Origin: Actinomycetota bacterium
Lineage (GTDB): Bacteria > Actinomycetota > Acidimicrobiia > Acidimicrobiales > Ilumatobacteraceae
Length of the DNA: 64,000 nucleotides
Assembly: GCA_016870775.1 (NCBI GenBank)
Contig: VGAK01000004.1
Span: forward strand, 36,022 to 100,021
Reading direction: 5' to 3'
Each line of letters begins with the position of its first letter. Within the stretch, counting starts at the first letter, position 1. Shown in pieces: positions 1-9,662 of this stretch. The translations under genes were made by a program, and so were the position numbers. The notes beneath the pieces were generated by a model. The model saw only the letters and a list, made by a program, of their open reading frames with translations. It did not search any database and was not told where the DNA came from.

Positions 1-2
1 CC

Positions 3-290
3 CTGCCGGGCGGCCCGTTCGACAGGGTGATGCTCGATCTGCCCGAGCCCTGGCGCGTTGTGCCCCATGCCGAGCACGTGCTGACACGGGGCGGAATTCT
101 GGTCGCCTACACGCCCTCGATCACCCAGGCAGTCCAGGTGCGCGACGCGACGGGGCGCGGGTGGGTCGACAGGCGGACGCTGGAGGTTCTGCACCGCACG
201 TGGCACATCGAGGGCATGTCAGTGCGCCCGGACCATCGGATGGTCGCCCACACGGCGTTCCTCACCGTGGCGAGATGGGTGGGAGCCTGA
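3..290 (+). CDS. trmI: tRNA (adenine-58-N1)-methyltransferase TrmI, C-terminal fragment (5' truncated by window)
   Basis: Frame open from the window edge; C-terminal methyltransferase sequence (LPEPWRVVPHAEHVLTRGGILVAYTPSITQ); typical gene upstream of mpa/ARC in actinobacteria. Confidence 0.75.
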   Translation: MPGGPFDRVMLDLPEPWRVVPHAEHVLTRGGILVAYTPSITQAVQVRDATGRGWVDRRTLEVLHRTWHIEGMSVRPDHRMVAHTAFLTVARWVGA

Positions 291-314
291 CGCTCCGGAT
301 GTCGCTGCCCTGGT

Positions 315-560
315 TCAGGGTTCGATGAAGATGCACTCGCCGGGGCACTCCTCGGCGGATTCAATGACGGCATCGAGGAGATTGTCGGCGAAGTTCGCCA
401 TTCCATCGGCCCCCTGGGGGTTGCCCTTGGCGGTCGCAAAGACCTTGTCACCCTCCTTGACGTAGGCCAGACCGTCATCGAGGAGTGTGAACACATCCGG
501 CGCAATCTCCTCGCAGAGTCCGTCGCCCGTGCACAGGTCCTGGTCGATCCACACCTTCAT
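315..560 (-). CDS. Small ferredoxin, probably 3Fe-4S/4Fe-4S P450-type
   Basis: MKVWIDQDLCTGDGLCEEIAPDVF...ESAEECPGEC pattern; start chosen at internal Met. Confidence 0.85.
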   Translation of the reverse strand: MKVWIDQDLCTGDGLCEEIAPDVFTLLDDGLAYVKEGDKVFATAKGNPQGADGMANFADNLLDAVIESAEECPGECIFIEP

Positions 561-708
561 CGGCTCGTTCCTTCTCTCATTGCCCGCAGCCACGGAATCC
601 GGTCCCGGAGGGGGTCTCGGGGACAGTGCCAGATGCTACACGCGACGAGTTGTCCCGGGAGGTCTGCCGCCCGTCACACGGGAGGGAACCTCCAATAACC
701 TTGGCCCC

Positions 709-2421
709 GTGATCGAAGACGAACGCGACGCGATGCTCGCCGAGATCGAGCATCTCCGCACGCGGCTCGCCGATCTGCCCGAGCGTGCCCGCCAACTCGA
801 GGAGCGCCTCCTCGCCGCCAAGGGGCAACTGTCCCAAGCTGAGTCCCAGCGTGACAGGCTCTCCACGGCCCTGCGGGACACCCGGGAGCAGATCGAGAGC
901 CTGCGCAACGAGGTGGCCCAGTTGTCCGCGCCGCCGTCGGGCTACGGGGTGATCGTGGAGGTCAACGAGGACGACACGGTCGATGTCGTCTCGGCGGGTC
1001 GGAAAGTGCGTGTCCATGTGTCGCCCGAGGTGTCCGTCGACGACCTCGAGCGCGGCTCGGAGGTCCTGTTGAACGATGCCATGAACATCGTGCTCGTGCG
1101 GCGCCCCGACATCGTGGGTGACGTGGTGACCGTGGTCGATGTGCTGGAGGACGGGGTGCGCGCGATCGTCACGACACGCTCCGACGAGAACAAGGTCGTG
1201 GAGCTCGCAGATGCACTGCGTGGGACGATGCTGCGCAGCGGCGATTCCCTGCGTCTCGACCCGCGGTCCAACGTCGTGCTCGAGCGACTTCCCCGACCCG
1301 AGGTCGAGGATCTCCTCCTCGAGGAGGTTCCCGATGTCTCCTGGGCCGACATAGGCGGACTCGACAGCCAGATCGAGCAGATCGCCGATGCGGTCGAGCT
1401 TCCGTACCTGCATCAGGAGCTCTTCGGCGAGTTCCGGCTGCCCGCCCCGAAGGGAATACTGCTCTACGGACCCCCCGGCTGCGGCAAGACGATGATCGCA
1501 AAGGCGGTCGCCAACAGCCTCGCGCGCAAGGTTGCCGCGCGAACCGGTGCCGACAAGGGGACGTCGTACTTCATCAACATCAAGGGTCCGGAATTGTTGA
1601 ACAAGTACGTGGGCGAGACCGAGCGCCAGATCCGACTCGTGTTCCAACGCGCGAGGGAGAAGAGCGACGAGGGCTGGCCGGTCATCGTCTTCTTCGATGA
1701 GATGGACTCGATGTTCCGCGCGCGGGGCACCGGTGTCTCCAGCGATATGGAGTCCACGATCGTGCCCCAGTTGCTGGCGGAGCTCGACGGAGTGGAGCGC
1801 CTCAGCAACGTGATCGTCATCGGGGCCACGAACCGGGAGGATCTGATCGACCCGGCGATCCTCCGGCCGGGGCGTCTCGACGTGAAGATCAAGATCGACC
1901 GGCCCGATGAGCAGGCTGCTCGCAGCATCTTCGCCCGGTACATCACGCCCGACCTGCCGTTCGCAGCGGCGGAGATGGAGCGACACGGTGGATCCGACGG
2001 AGCCGCCGCGGCACTGATCGAGGCCACCGTCGCCGCGATGTACGACCCGATCCCCGGCAATGAGTTCCTCGAGGTGACCTACCAGAACGGCGACCGGGAG
2101 ACGCTGTACTACAAGGATTTCGCGAGCGGCGCGATGATCGAGAACATTGTCCGGCGGGCAAAGAAGGACGCAATCAAGCGGATCATCGCCGGCGGGGACA
2201 AGGGCATCGAGTCGGGGGACCTCGTGGCAGCGATCCGCCAGGAGTTCCGCGAGAACGACGACCTGCCGAACACCACCAACCCGGACGACTGGGCGAGAAT
2301 CTCGGGCCGCAAGGGCGAGCGGATCGTCTTCATCCGCACGATCGCCCACGAGGACGGCGCGCGTGCGTCGCTGGTGGGGGGCAAGGCGATCGAGCGCACG
2401 GTGTCGGGCCAGTACCTCTGA
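709..2421 (+). CDS. mpa: Proteasome-associated AAA ATPase Mpa/ARC
   Basis: N-terminal coiled coil, Walker A GPPGCGKT, Walker B VIVFFDEMDS, C-terminal QYL tail; GTG start 7 nt after TAACCT. Confidence 0.95.
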   Translation: MIEDERDAMLAEIEHLRTRLADLPERARQLEERLLAAKGQLSQAESQRDRLSTALRDTREQIESLRNEVAQLSAPPSGYGVIVEVNEDDTVDVVSAGRKVRVHVSPEVSVDDLERGSEVLLNDAMNIVLVRRPDIVGDVVTVVDVLEDGVRAIVTTRSDENKVVELADALRGTMLRSGDSLRLDPRSNVVLERLPRPEVEDLLLEEVPDVSWADIGGLDSQIEQIADAVELPYLHQELFGEFRLPAPKGILLYGPPGCGKTMIAKAVANSLARKVAARTGADKGTSYFINIKGPELLNKYVGETERQIRLVFQRAREKSDEGWPVIVFFDEMDSMFRARGTGVSSDMESTIVPQLLAELDGVERLSNVIVIGATNREDLIDPAILRPGRLDVKIKIDRPDEQAARSIFARYITPDLPFAAAEMERHGGSDGAAAALIEATVAAMYDPIPGNEFLEVTYQNGDRETLYYKDFASGAMIENIVRRAKKDAIKRIIAGGDKGIESGDLVAAIRQEFRENDDLPNTTNPDDWARISGRKGERIVFIRTIAHEDGARASLVGGKAIERTVSGQYL

Positions 2422-2432
2422 TCGGCCAGCAC

Positions 2433-3959
2433 GTGTCGCTCCCGAAGATCTGCGGCATCGAGACCGAGTACGGCATCCTCGCAAGGGGTCTGGACATCAC
2501 GCCGATGACGGCTTCATCGTTGCTGGTCAACGCCTTCAGCGAGGACGGGTTGAGTCTGCGCGCGTGGGACTTCGCCGATGAGACCCCTGCGGCCGACGCA
2601 CGGGGTGGGTGGCGTCCCGAGGCCGACTATCCGGAGGTGGATGTCCTGATGTCGAACTCGGTGCTCACGAACGGAGCGCGGTACTACGTCGACCATGCCC
2701 ACCCGGAGGTCTCCACCCCGGAGTGCGTCTCGCCCCTGCAGGTCGTGCTCTACGACCGCGCCGCCGAGGAGATCATCAGGGACTCCCTCAACAGGGCCAA
2801 CGATCGTCTCGGATCGGCGGGGGAGCTGATCGCCCACAAGAACAACAGCGATGGCAAGGGCAACAGTTACGGCTGCCACGAGAACTACCTCGTCGATCGT
2901 TCGCTGCCCTTCGGACGGCTGGCCAGTCTCGTGACCTCCCACCTGGTCACCCGGCAGGTCTTTTGTGGGTCGGGCAAGGTGGGCGTGGAATGCCCGCGCG
3001 AGGGCGAGCCGAGGCCGCCATTCCAGATCTCCCAGCGCGCCGACTTCTTCGAGGAAGCGGTGGGACTGGAGACGACCGTGAGGCGCCCGATCGTGAACAC
3101 CCGCGACGAGCCCCACGCCGACCCCGAGCGCTACAGGCGGCTCCATGTGATCGCGGGCGATGCGAACATGAGCGAGGTCGCGACATACCTCAAGGTGGGC
3201 ACGACGGCGCTGCTGCTGGCCGTCATGGAGACGCTCGGCGAGGACCCTTCGGCGACGAAGTGGCCGGTTCTCCTCGACCCCGTCACCGCAGTGCGGCAGG
3301 TGAGTCACGACCCGGGCTTGACCGCCACTGTCGAGACGAGTCGCGGCAGCGCGTCGGCACTCGAGGTGCAATGGATTCTGCATTCCATCGTGCGCAGGTG
3401 GCTGGATGCGGGTGCCGAGGATCCGATAGGTGGTTGCGCAGAGGACGTGATGGATCGCTGGTCGAGGGTCCTGGGGTGGCTCGAGTCGGGAGATCCCCGG
3501 TCTGCACGATGGGTGGACTGGGTCGCCAAGCGCCGGATCGTCGATGGTGTCGCTGCGAGATCCAATCTCGACTCCGATCACGCCCGGCTTCGTGCGGTCG
3601 ATCTGCAGTACCACGACATGCGAATCGACAGAAATCTCGCCGCCCGCGCGGGGCTCGAGACCCTGGTGGCGATCGAGGCGGTTCGGGAGGCAATGACGGT
3701 GCCACCTCGGGAGACGCGCGCGTTCTTCAGGGGCGAGTGCATCAGGCGTTGGCCCGACAGGGTCGTGTCGGCGAACTGGGACAGCATCGTGTTCGACTCG
3801 GGCGAACCGGCTCTCCAACGCGTCCCGATGATGGACCCGCTGAAGGGCTCCAGGGCACACGTGGGGGACCTGCTGGACTCGGTGAACGATGTCCCGAGTC
3901 TCCTCGCCGCGCTCGGCTCCTCGGCGGTCGAGGACGTCGTTTTTGATCCGGGCTGGTGA
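2433..3959 (+). CDS. dop: Pup deamidase/depupylase Dop
   Basis: GIETEYGI start motif, carboxylate-amine ligase-like fold shared with PafA, operon context. Confidence 0.95.
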   Translation: MSLPKICGIETEYGILARGLDITPMTASSLLVNAFSEDGLSLRAWDFADETPAADARGGWRPEADYPEVDVLMSNSVLTNGARYYVDHAHPEVSTPECVSPLQVVLYDRAAEEIIRDSLNRANDRLGSAGELIAHKNNSDGKGNSYGCHENYLVDRSLPFGRLASLVTSHLVTRQVFCGSGKVGVECPREGEPRPPFQISQRADFFEEAVGLETTVRRPIVNTRDEPHADPERYRRLHVIAGDANMSEVATYLKVGTTALLLAVMETLGEDPSATKWPVLLDPVTAVRQVSHDPGLTATVETSRGSASALEVQWILHSIVRRWLDAGAEDPIGGCAEDVMDRWSRVLGWLESGDPRSARWVDWVAKRRIVDGVAARSNLDSDHARLRAVDLQYHDMRIDRNLAARAGLETLVAIEAVREAMTVPPRETRAFFRGECIRRWPDRVVSANWDSIVFDSGEPALQRVPMMDPLKGSRAHVGDLLDSVNDVPSLLAALGSSAVEDVVFDPGW

Positions 3960-4024
3960 GGGCCCGGGCCGGTGTCGCGCCGACGACTGAACGGAGCGTC
4001 GGCGCTCTCGGTACGGTGGGGGAC

Positions 4025-4219
4025 ATGCAGGAGCGGATTCGTCGGCAGAACGGCACGGAGAACGCCACCGAGGATGTCGCCGAAACGGTCGCACCCGGGT
4101 CTGAACACGGGGAGCGTCTCCGGGACGAGATCGACGATCTCCTCGATGAGATCGACGAGGTGCTGGAGAGCAACGCCGAGGAATTCGTGAAGAACTACGT
4201 CCAGAAGGGCGGGGAGTGA
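4025..4219 (+). CDS. pup: Prokaryotic ubiquitin-like protein Pup (C-terminal GGE form)
   Basis: 64 aa acidic protein MQERIRRQNG...FVKNYVQKGGE between dop and prcB. Confidence 0.96.
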   Translation: MQERIRRQNGTENATEDVAETVAPGSEHGERLRDEIDDLLDEIDEVLESNAEEFVKNYVQKGGE

Positions 4220-5001
4220 TGGGGCGTCCGTTCTTCCAGATCGAGGACGATCCCGGTTCGAACTTCACCGAACTTCTCCGCAAGGTGGGCATCGAGCCCT
4301 TCGAGCCCCGTTGGAGCGAATCTCTGTCGGTTCCGCATGCCACGACCTGTGTCGCCCTCAGGTTCACCGGGGGTGTCCTGCTCGCCGGTGACCGTCGCGC
4401 GACCGCCGGCAACTGGATCAGCCACCGAGAGATGGACAAGGTCGTCCAAGCCGACCGCCACAGTGGCGTGGCGATCTCGGGTGCCGCTGGTCCCGCCATG
4501 GAGATGATCAAGGTGTTCCAGTTGACTCTCGAGCACTTCGAGAAGATGGAGGGTCGCCCGCTGTCCTTGGAGGGGAAAGCGAACCAACTCTCGATGATGC
4601 TGCGGGGCAATCTCGGCGCGGCGATGCAGGGTCTCGTGGTGCTCCCGCTGTTCGCTGGTTTCGACACGGCCGAGGATCGCGGACGCCTCTGGGACTTCGA
4701 TGTCAGCGGGGGCCGGTACGAGGAGCGCGAGTACGTGGCCATCGGGAGCGGCTCAATGCTCGCGGGGACTGTCGTGAAGGTCGGATGGCGCTCGACCCTC
4801 GACGAGGACGCCGCCGTGGAGCTCGCGTGCCGGTCCCTCTGGGAAGCCGCTGATGGCGATTCGGCCACGGGTGGCCCCGATGGTCTGCGTGGCGTGTACC
4901 CGATCGTGGCCAAGATCGATGTCGACGGGTGGGCCCGCGTCGACGACTCGCGGTTGGCCGAGGTGTTCGGTCGCATCATCGGGGAGGCTGGTTCACGATG
5001 A
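4219..5001 (+). CDS. prcB: 20S proteasome beta subunit with propeptide
   Basis: Propeptide then TTCVALRFTGGVLLAGDRRAT; operon context; ATG overlaps pup stop region. Confidence 0.95.
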   Translation: MGRPFFQIEDDPGSNFTELLRKVGIEPFEPRWSESLSVPHATTCVALRFTGGVLLAGDRRATAGNWISHREMDKVVQADRHSGVAISGAAGPAMEMIKVFQLTLEHFEKMEGRPLSLEGKANQLSMMLRGNLGAAMQGLVVLPLFAGFDTAEDRGRLWDFDVSGGRYEEREYVAIGSGSMLAGTVVKVGWRSTLDEDAAVELACRSLWEAADGDSATGGPDGLRGVYPIVAKIDVDGWARVDDSRLAEVFGRIIGEAGSR

Positions 5002-5681
5002 GCATGCCGTTCTTCACTCCCCCCGAGGAGATGATGAAGCAGAAGGCAGACTTCGCCCGGAAGGGAATCGCGCGCGGAAGAGCACTCGTCGCGATGCAGT
5101 ACTCGGAGGGAATCCTCCTGGTCGCGGAGAATCCCTCGAACACGCTGCGGAAGGTGAGCGAGATCTACGACAGGATCGCCTTCGCAGGCGTCGGCAAGTA
5201 CAACGAGTTCGACCAACTGCGGCAGTTCGGCATACGCACCGCCGACCTCCTCGGGTACCAGTTCTCCCGGCGTGACGTCGAGGGGAGGAGTTTGGCCAAC
5301 TCCTACGCACAGATCATCGGTCAGTCATTCACACACGAACCCAAGCCGTTGGAAGTGGAGATCCTCGTGGCCGAGATCGGTCCCGAGCCGACCGGGGACC
5401 GTCTCTTCCACATTGCCTACGACGGGACCGTGCTCGACGAGAGTTCCTGTTGCGTGCTCGGAGGCGATGCCGAGACGATCCTGGAGCGCCTGCGCCAGGG
5501 GCTCGACACGTCCGTCTCACTGGCTCTCGCCGTCGTGCACGCCGTCGCGGCGCTGGCTGGTCCCGACCGGACACTCGCGGCCGCCGATCTCGAGGTGGCG
5601 GTCCTGCGACGGGGGGTCGAACGGCGTTGTTTCTCGCGCGTCGACGATGCAGACGTCGCCGTGATCCTCGAAGGAAACTGA
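4998..5681 (+). CDS. prcA: 20S proteasome alpha subunit
   Basis: MPFFTPPEEMMKQKADFARKGIARGRALVAM; ATGA overlap with prcB. Confidence 0.95.
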   Translation: MSMPFFTPPEEMMKQKADFARKGIARGRALVAMQYSEGILLVAENPSNTLRKVSEIYDRIAFAGVGKYNEFDQLRQFGIRTADLLGYQFSRRDVEGRSLANSYAQIIGQSFTHEPKPLEVEILVAEIGPEPTGDRLFHIAYDGTVLDESSCCVLGGDAETILERLRQGLDTSVSLALAVVHAVAALAGPDRTLAAADLEVAVLRRGVERRCFSRVDDADVAVILEGN

Positions 5682-5690
5682 ACCGGCACC

Positions 5691-7055
5691 ATGGCCCCGA
5701 TCGGGCGGCGCATCTTCGGCCTGGAGACCGAGTACGGGATCACCTGCGTGCTCAAGGGTCAGAGGCGGCTCACGCCCGACGAGGTCGCCAGGTACCTGTT
5801 TCGAAGCGTCGTGGCGTGGGGTCGGTCCTCGAACGTGTTCCTCGAGAACGGCGGGAGGCTGTATCTCGACGTGGGCTCCCATCCCGAATTCGCCACGCCC
5901 GAGTGCGACAGTGTCACCGATGTGGTCCTCTACGACCGTGTCGGCGACTCGATCCTCCAGTCCCTCGTCGAGTCAGCCGAGGCCAGACTGCGCGACGAGG
6001 GGATCAGGGGGCGCATCTTCCTGTTCAAGAACAACACCGACTCGGCCGGCAATTCCTACGGTTGCCACGAGAACTACCTGGTGTCCCGTGATCATGACGA
6101 CCGCTCGCTGGACGAGGTGTTCATCCCTTTCCTGGTCTCGCGCCAGATCTTCACGGGAGCCGGACGGATCCTCAGCACGTCGCGCGGACCGGTCTATTGC
6201 ATCTCCCAGCGTGCTGAGCACATCTGGGAGGGGATGTCGTCGGCGACGACCCGTTCGCGCCCCATCATCAACACGCGCGACGAGCCCCATGCTGATGCCG
6301 AGGAGTGGCGTCGACTCCATGTGATCGTCGGCGACTCGAACATGAGCGAGTACACGACGTTCCTCAAGGTTTCGAGTGCCGCGTGCGTTCTCCGGATGAT
6401 CGAGGCGGGTGCCGCCGGGCTGCGCGATCTGACGCTGGAGAATCCGATCCGGGCGATCAGGGACGTCTCCGGCGACACGACCTGCAGGCGCCCGGTGCGC
6501 CTCGCGAGCGGGCGCGAGATGAGTGCCCTCGACATCCAGCGTCACCTGCTCGACGTGGCACTGCGCCACGAGGCCGCGGGTGGGTTCAACGAGGAGGAAC
6601 GCGCGGGGCTGTCCGCGTGGGCCGATGCCGTGACCCAGATCGAGACCGACCCGATGGGGCTCGACACGAAGGTCGACTGGGTGATCAAACTGAGGCTGCT
6701 GGAGAGGTATTGCGAGCGCCATGGGGTCGGACTCGACTCTCCGGAGGCCCAGTTGGTGGATCTCCAGTACCACGACATCGATCCGGCGCGCGGTCTGTTC
6801 CATCGCATCGCGTCGTCGGGTCATGCTGCGACGGTGGTGGACCCCGCCCGTATCCCATTCGCTGTGAGCGAGCCACCCGAGACCCGCGCCCGGCTGCGCG
6901 GCGAGTTCATCAAGCGTGCGAAGGAACGCCAGCGCGACGTCACGGTCGACTGGGTGCATTTGAAGGTGAACGACCAAACCCAAAGGACGGTGGTCTGCAA
7001 GGACCCGTTCAGAAGCAGAGACGAGCGAGTCGAGCGTCTGATAGCGAGTTTGTGA
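5691..7055 (+). CDS. pafA: Pup--protein ligase PafA
   Basis: [14 protein letters not shown], paralogous to Dop, end of proteasome operon. Confidence 0.95.
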   Translation: MAPIGRRIFGLETEYGITCVLKGQRRLTPDEVARYLFRSVVAWGRSSNVFLENGGRLYLDVGSHPEFATPECDSVTDVVLYDRVGDSILQSLVESAEARLRDEGIRGRIFLFKNNTDSAGNSYGCHENYLVSRDHDDRSLDEVFIPFLVSRQIFTGAGRILSTSRGPVYCISQRAEHIWEGMSSATTRSRPIINTRDEPHADAEEWRRLHVIVGDSNMSEYTTFLKVSSAACVLRMIEAGAAGLRDLTLENPIRAIRDVSGDTTCRRPVRLASGREMSALDIQRHLLDVALRHEAAGGFNEEERAGLSAWADAVTQIETDPMGLDTKVDWVIKLRLLERYCERHGVGLDSPEAQLVDLQYHDIDPARGLFHRIASSGHAATVVDPARIPFAVSEPPETRARLRGEFIKRAKERQRDVTVDWVHLKVNDQTQRTVVCKDPFRSRDERVERLIASL

Positions 7056-7092
7056 CCCTCGGAAGCATCCCCGCCACTAGCGTGTTGGGGTC

Positions 7093-7767
7093 ATGAACGC
7101 CGCGTCCGACATCCCCGGGGTCAACCTCGGCGCAGTCGAAGCCCAGCAGGGGGACGGTGCGCCCCATGGCGACGAGTCCCCCGTCGGCGGGGACGGCGGG
7201 CGGAACGCTCGGTCAGGCGCACGGACCATCCTCGATTGGGTTCTCGTCATCGCGGTCGCGCTGGGGGCCGCGCTCGGTGTGCGCGTCTTCGTCCTTCAGC
7301 AGTACTACATCAGTGGTCCATCGATGGAGACGACCCTCAGCAGCGACGATCGCGTGCTCGTGAACAAGTTGTCCTACAGGTTCGGCAAGATCAACCGCGG
7401 CGACGTGGTCGTGTTCGATCGAGTCACAACGACGAGGGGCTCGGTCGTCCACGACGATCTCATCAAGAGGGTCGTTGCGCTCGGCGGGGAGTCGATCGAG
7501 ATCAAGAACTGTGATGTGATCATCGACGGAGCGGTCATTCCCGAGCCCTACCTGGACGCCGCGACGGTGGCGACCCGAAACCCCGCCGAGCGGTGCCGGG
7601 TCGTGAACATGCCGAAGATGACGGTTCCCGTGGGCGATGTCTTCGTCCTCGGGGACAACAGAGCCGAGAGCTTCGACAGCCGATCCTTCGGTGCGATTTC
7701 CGAGTCCCTCGTGCTCGGGCGGGCCTTCGTCGTCGTTTGGCCACTCGTCAAGATCGGTGGACTCTAG
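7093..7767 (+). CDS. lepB: Signal peptidase I
   Basis: SGPSMETTL catalytic Ser motif, NKLSYRFGKINRGDVVVF, GDNR motif; single N-terminal TM. Confidence 0.92.
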   Translation: MNAASDIPGVNLGAVEAQQGDGAPHGDESPVGGDGGRNARSGARTILDWVLVIAVALGAALGVRVFVLQQYYISGPSMETTLSSDDRVLVNKLSYRFGKINRGDVVVFDRVTTTRGSVVHDDLIKRVVALGGESIEIKNCDVIIDGAVIPEPYLDAATVATRNPAERCRVVNMPKMTVPVGDVFVLGDNRAESFDSRSFGAISESLVLGRAFVVVWPLVKIGGL

Positions 7768-8510
7768 GAACCAGCCACGGGCAACGGTGGCACACCGCCG
7801 ATCTCGGTGCGGTACGCAGCGACGATGCGATCGACGTGGTCGCTGTAGACGCCGTCAAGGCCCATGCGGAACATCTCGGAGAGTCTGTGGTCTTGTTGGG
7901 CGTCCCAGCCGAAGGCGAGAACGCCGAAGCGGTGGGCGAGCGCGGCCAACCCACCGGTCCAGTCGGTCTGGTGCATGTTGAGCGCGGAGGCACCGATCTC
8001 GGCCAACCGTGCGATGCGCCTCTCTGGTCCCTCCTTGATGCGTTGCAGTCGCGAGGAGTCCACGATGCGGGCCGGAACCCGTGTCTGGGCCCAGGTTTCG
8101 ACGACACTGAAGTTGTCGTGGCAGAGCCAGAGATTCTCCAGCGGGAATCCCGCCTCGGAACACGTCCGGAGGATCCCGGTGAGGGCCGCGGGATCCTTGA
8201 CGTCAACACTGAGGTGAAACCGCGTGCCGCACGCATCGAACAGGTCCGCCACGGTGGGGATGTGGGCGGGGAGTGCCGTCCGTTCCACCGCTGCGATCGC
8301 CGTTCGGCGGCCGCGACGACGCACCGAGCCGTCGTGATCGAGAACGACGGCTCCATCGGCGGTCACCCACGCGTCGGTCTCGATGCCGTTGGCCCCGAGT
8401 CTCAGCGCGAGTGCGAACGCCTCGAGGGTGTTCTCGGGCGCGTGGGCACACGCGCCCCGGTGAGCGAAGGCAACGGGGTTCTCCATCATCGAAGGGAGCC
8501 GCTGCTGCAT
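7764..8510 (-). CDS. Glycerophosphodiester phosphodiesterase family protein
   Basis: AFAHRGACAHAPENT GDPD signature; ATG 7 nt after TAGCCT on minus strand; overlaps lepB stop by 4 bp. Confidence 0.9.
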   Translation of the reverse strand: MQQRLPSMMENPVAFAHRGACAHAPENTLEAFALALRLGANGIETDAWVTADGAVVLDHDGSVRRRGRRTAIAAVERTALPAHIPTVADLFDACGTRFHLSVDVKDPAALTGILRTCSEAGFPLENLWLCHDNFSVVETWAQTRVPARIVDSSRLQRIKEGPERRIARLAEIGASALNMHQTDWTGGLAALAHRFGVLAFGWDAQQDHRLSEMFRMGLDGVYSDHVDRIVAAYRTEIGGVPPLPVAGS

Positions 8511-8550
8511 GGTCCCGAGGCTAGAAGCACGCGTGCGCTCGTATGCTGGG

Positions 8551-8901
8551 GTGGTGTTCAACCTCTCGGGGACCGAAGTCGTGTTCCTGCTCGTCGCGGG
8601 GTTGGTGGTGCTCGGTCCGGAGCGCCTGCCCGGCGTCATCCGGTCCGTGGGCCGGGTGTACTCGGATGTCCGGCGGGCGGCTCAGGGAGTCGAACGCGAG
8701 TTGTCCGAGACCCTCGGGGCCCCGATCAACGAGATCCGGGGCACTGCGCGGTCGCTGACGGACGAACTCGAGGGCACCCGGAGGCTCTTCGGAGTCCCCG
8801 ACGACGAGCCCTCGCCCCCGATGAGGCCCGAGAAGAGTGCCGACCCGTCCCAATCGCCGTCGACCACGACGGGGGCCGGCGAGGGTGGTTCTGACGCATG
8901 A
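8551..8901 (+). CDS. tatB: Twin-arginine translocase subunit TatB
   Basis: N-terminal TM helix plus GPERLPGVIRSVGR amphipathic helix; directly upstream of tatC; GTG start. Confidence 0.85.
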   Translation: MVFNLSGTEVVFLLVAGLVVLGPERLPGVIRSVGRVYSDVRRAAQGVERELSETLGAPINEIRGTARSLTDELEGTRRLFGVPDDEPSPPMRPEKSADPSQSPSTTTGAGEGGSDA

Positions 8902-9662
8902 GCCGGGATGCGTCCGGGGCGGTCATGCCGTTGATGGGGCATCTGCGGGAGTTGCGCTCTCGAATCATCAAGTGTTGTCTGGCGATCGCCGCCGGAACGG
9001 TCGTCCTGCTGGTGGTCTACTCGTGGTTCAAGGGAATCCTCACGCGACCGTACGTGGACATCTGCCGGACGGACCCCTCCCTCGGCTGCGACGGGTCGTT
9101 GTACTCGCTCGGACCGCTCGATGGATTCTCGGCCAGGATCCGCATCAGCACATGGGGAGGTGTCGTGCTGTCGCTGCCGGTTGTGATGTGGCAGATCTGG
9201 CGATTCATCGTGCCGGCACTGGAGTCACGTGAACGCCGGTATGCGGTTCCCTTCATCGTGTCGTCGGTGGTCCTCTTCGCGGCGGGATGTGCGCTCGGGT
9301 ACTGGACCCTGGACAAGGCGCTCGAGTTCCTGATCTCGTGGGCGGGGACAGACATCACCGAGGCCTACCGGATCAACGACTACGTCACCCTCGTGACCCT
9401 GATGATGCTCGCATTCGGGATCGGATTTCTGAGCCCCGTCCTGATCGTGTTCCTGCAACTCGTCGGGGCGGTGAGTCCGCGCACCCTGGTCAGGCAGTGG
9501 CGCTTCGCGGTGATGGGCATCTTCGTGCTCGCGGCGGTGATCACGCCCTCCGGTGATCCGATCACCCTGCTCGCCCTGTCGGTCCCCCTCACGGTGCTGT
9601 ACGCGGCGGCCGTCGCCATCGGCTGGGTGGTGGTGCGGCGCCGAGATCCGGTGTCGGCGTGA
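8898..9662 (+). CDS. tatC: Twin-arginine translocase subunit TatC
   Basis: MGHLRELRSRI motif, six TM segments. Confidence 0.95.
   Translation: MSRDASGAVMPLMGHLRELRSRIIKCCLAIAAGTVVLLVVYSWFKGILTRPYVDICRTDPSLGCDGSLYSLGPLDGFSARIRISTWGGVVLSLPVVMWQIWRFIVPALESRERRYAVPFIVSSVVLFAAGCALGYWTLDKALEFLISWAGTDITEAYRINDYVTLVTLMMLAFGIGFLSPVLIVFLQLVGAVSPRTLVRQWRFAVMGIFVLAAVITPSGDPITLLALSVPLTVLYAAAVAIGWVVVRRRDPVSA

Noticed and set aside
577-2484. 635-aa minus-strand ORF opposite mpa
   Set aside because: Shadow frame of mpa; no recognisable domain
2514-5216. 900-aa minus-strand ORF opposite dop, pup and prcB
   Set aside because: Antisense to well-supported proteasome genes; low-complexity His/Arg/Pro composition typical of high-GC shadow frames
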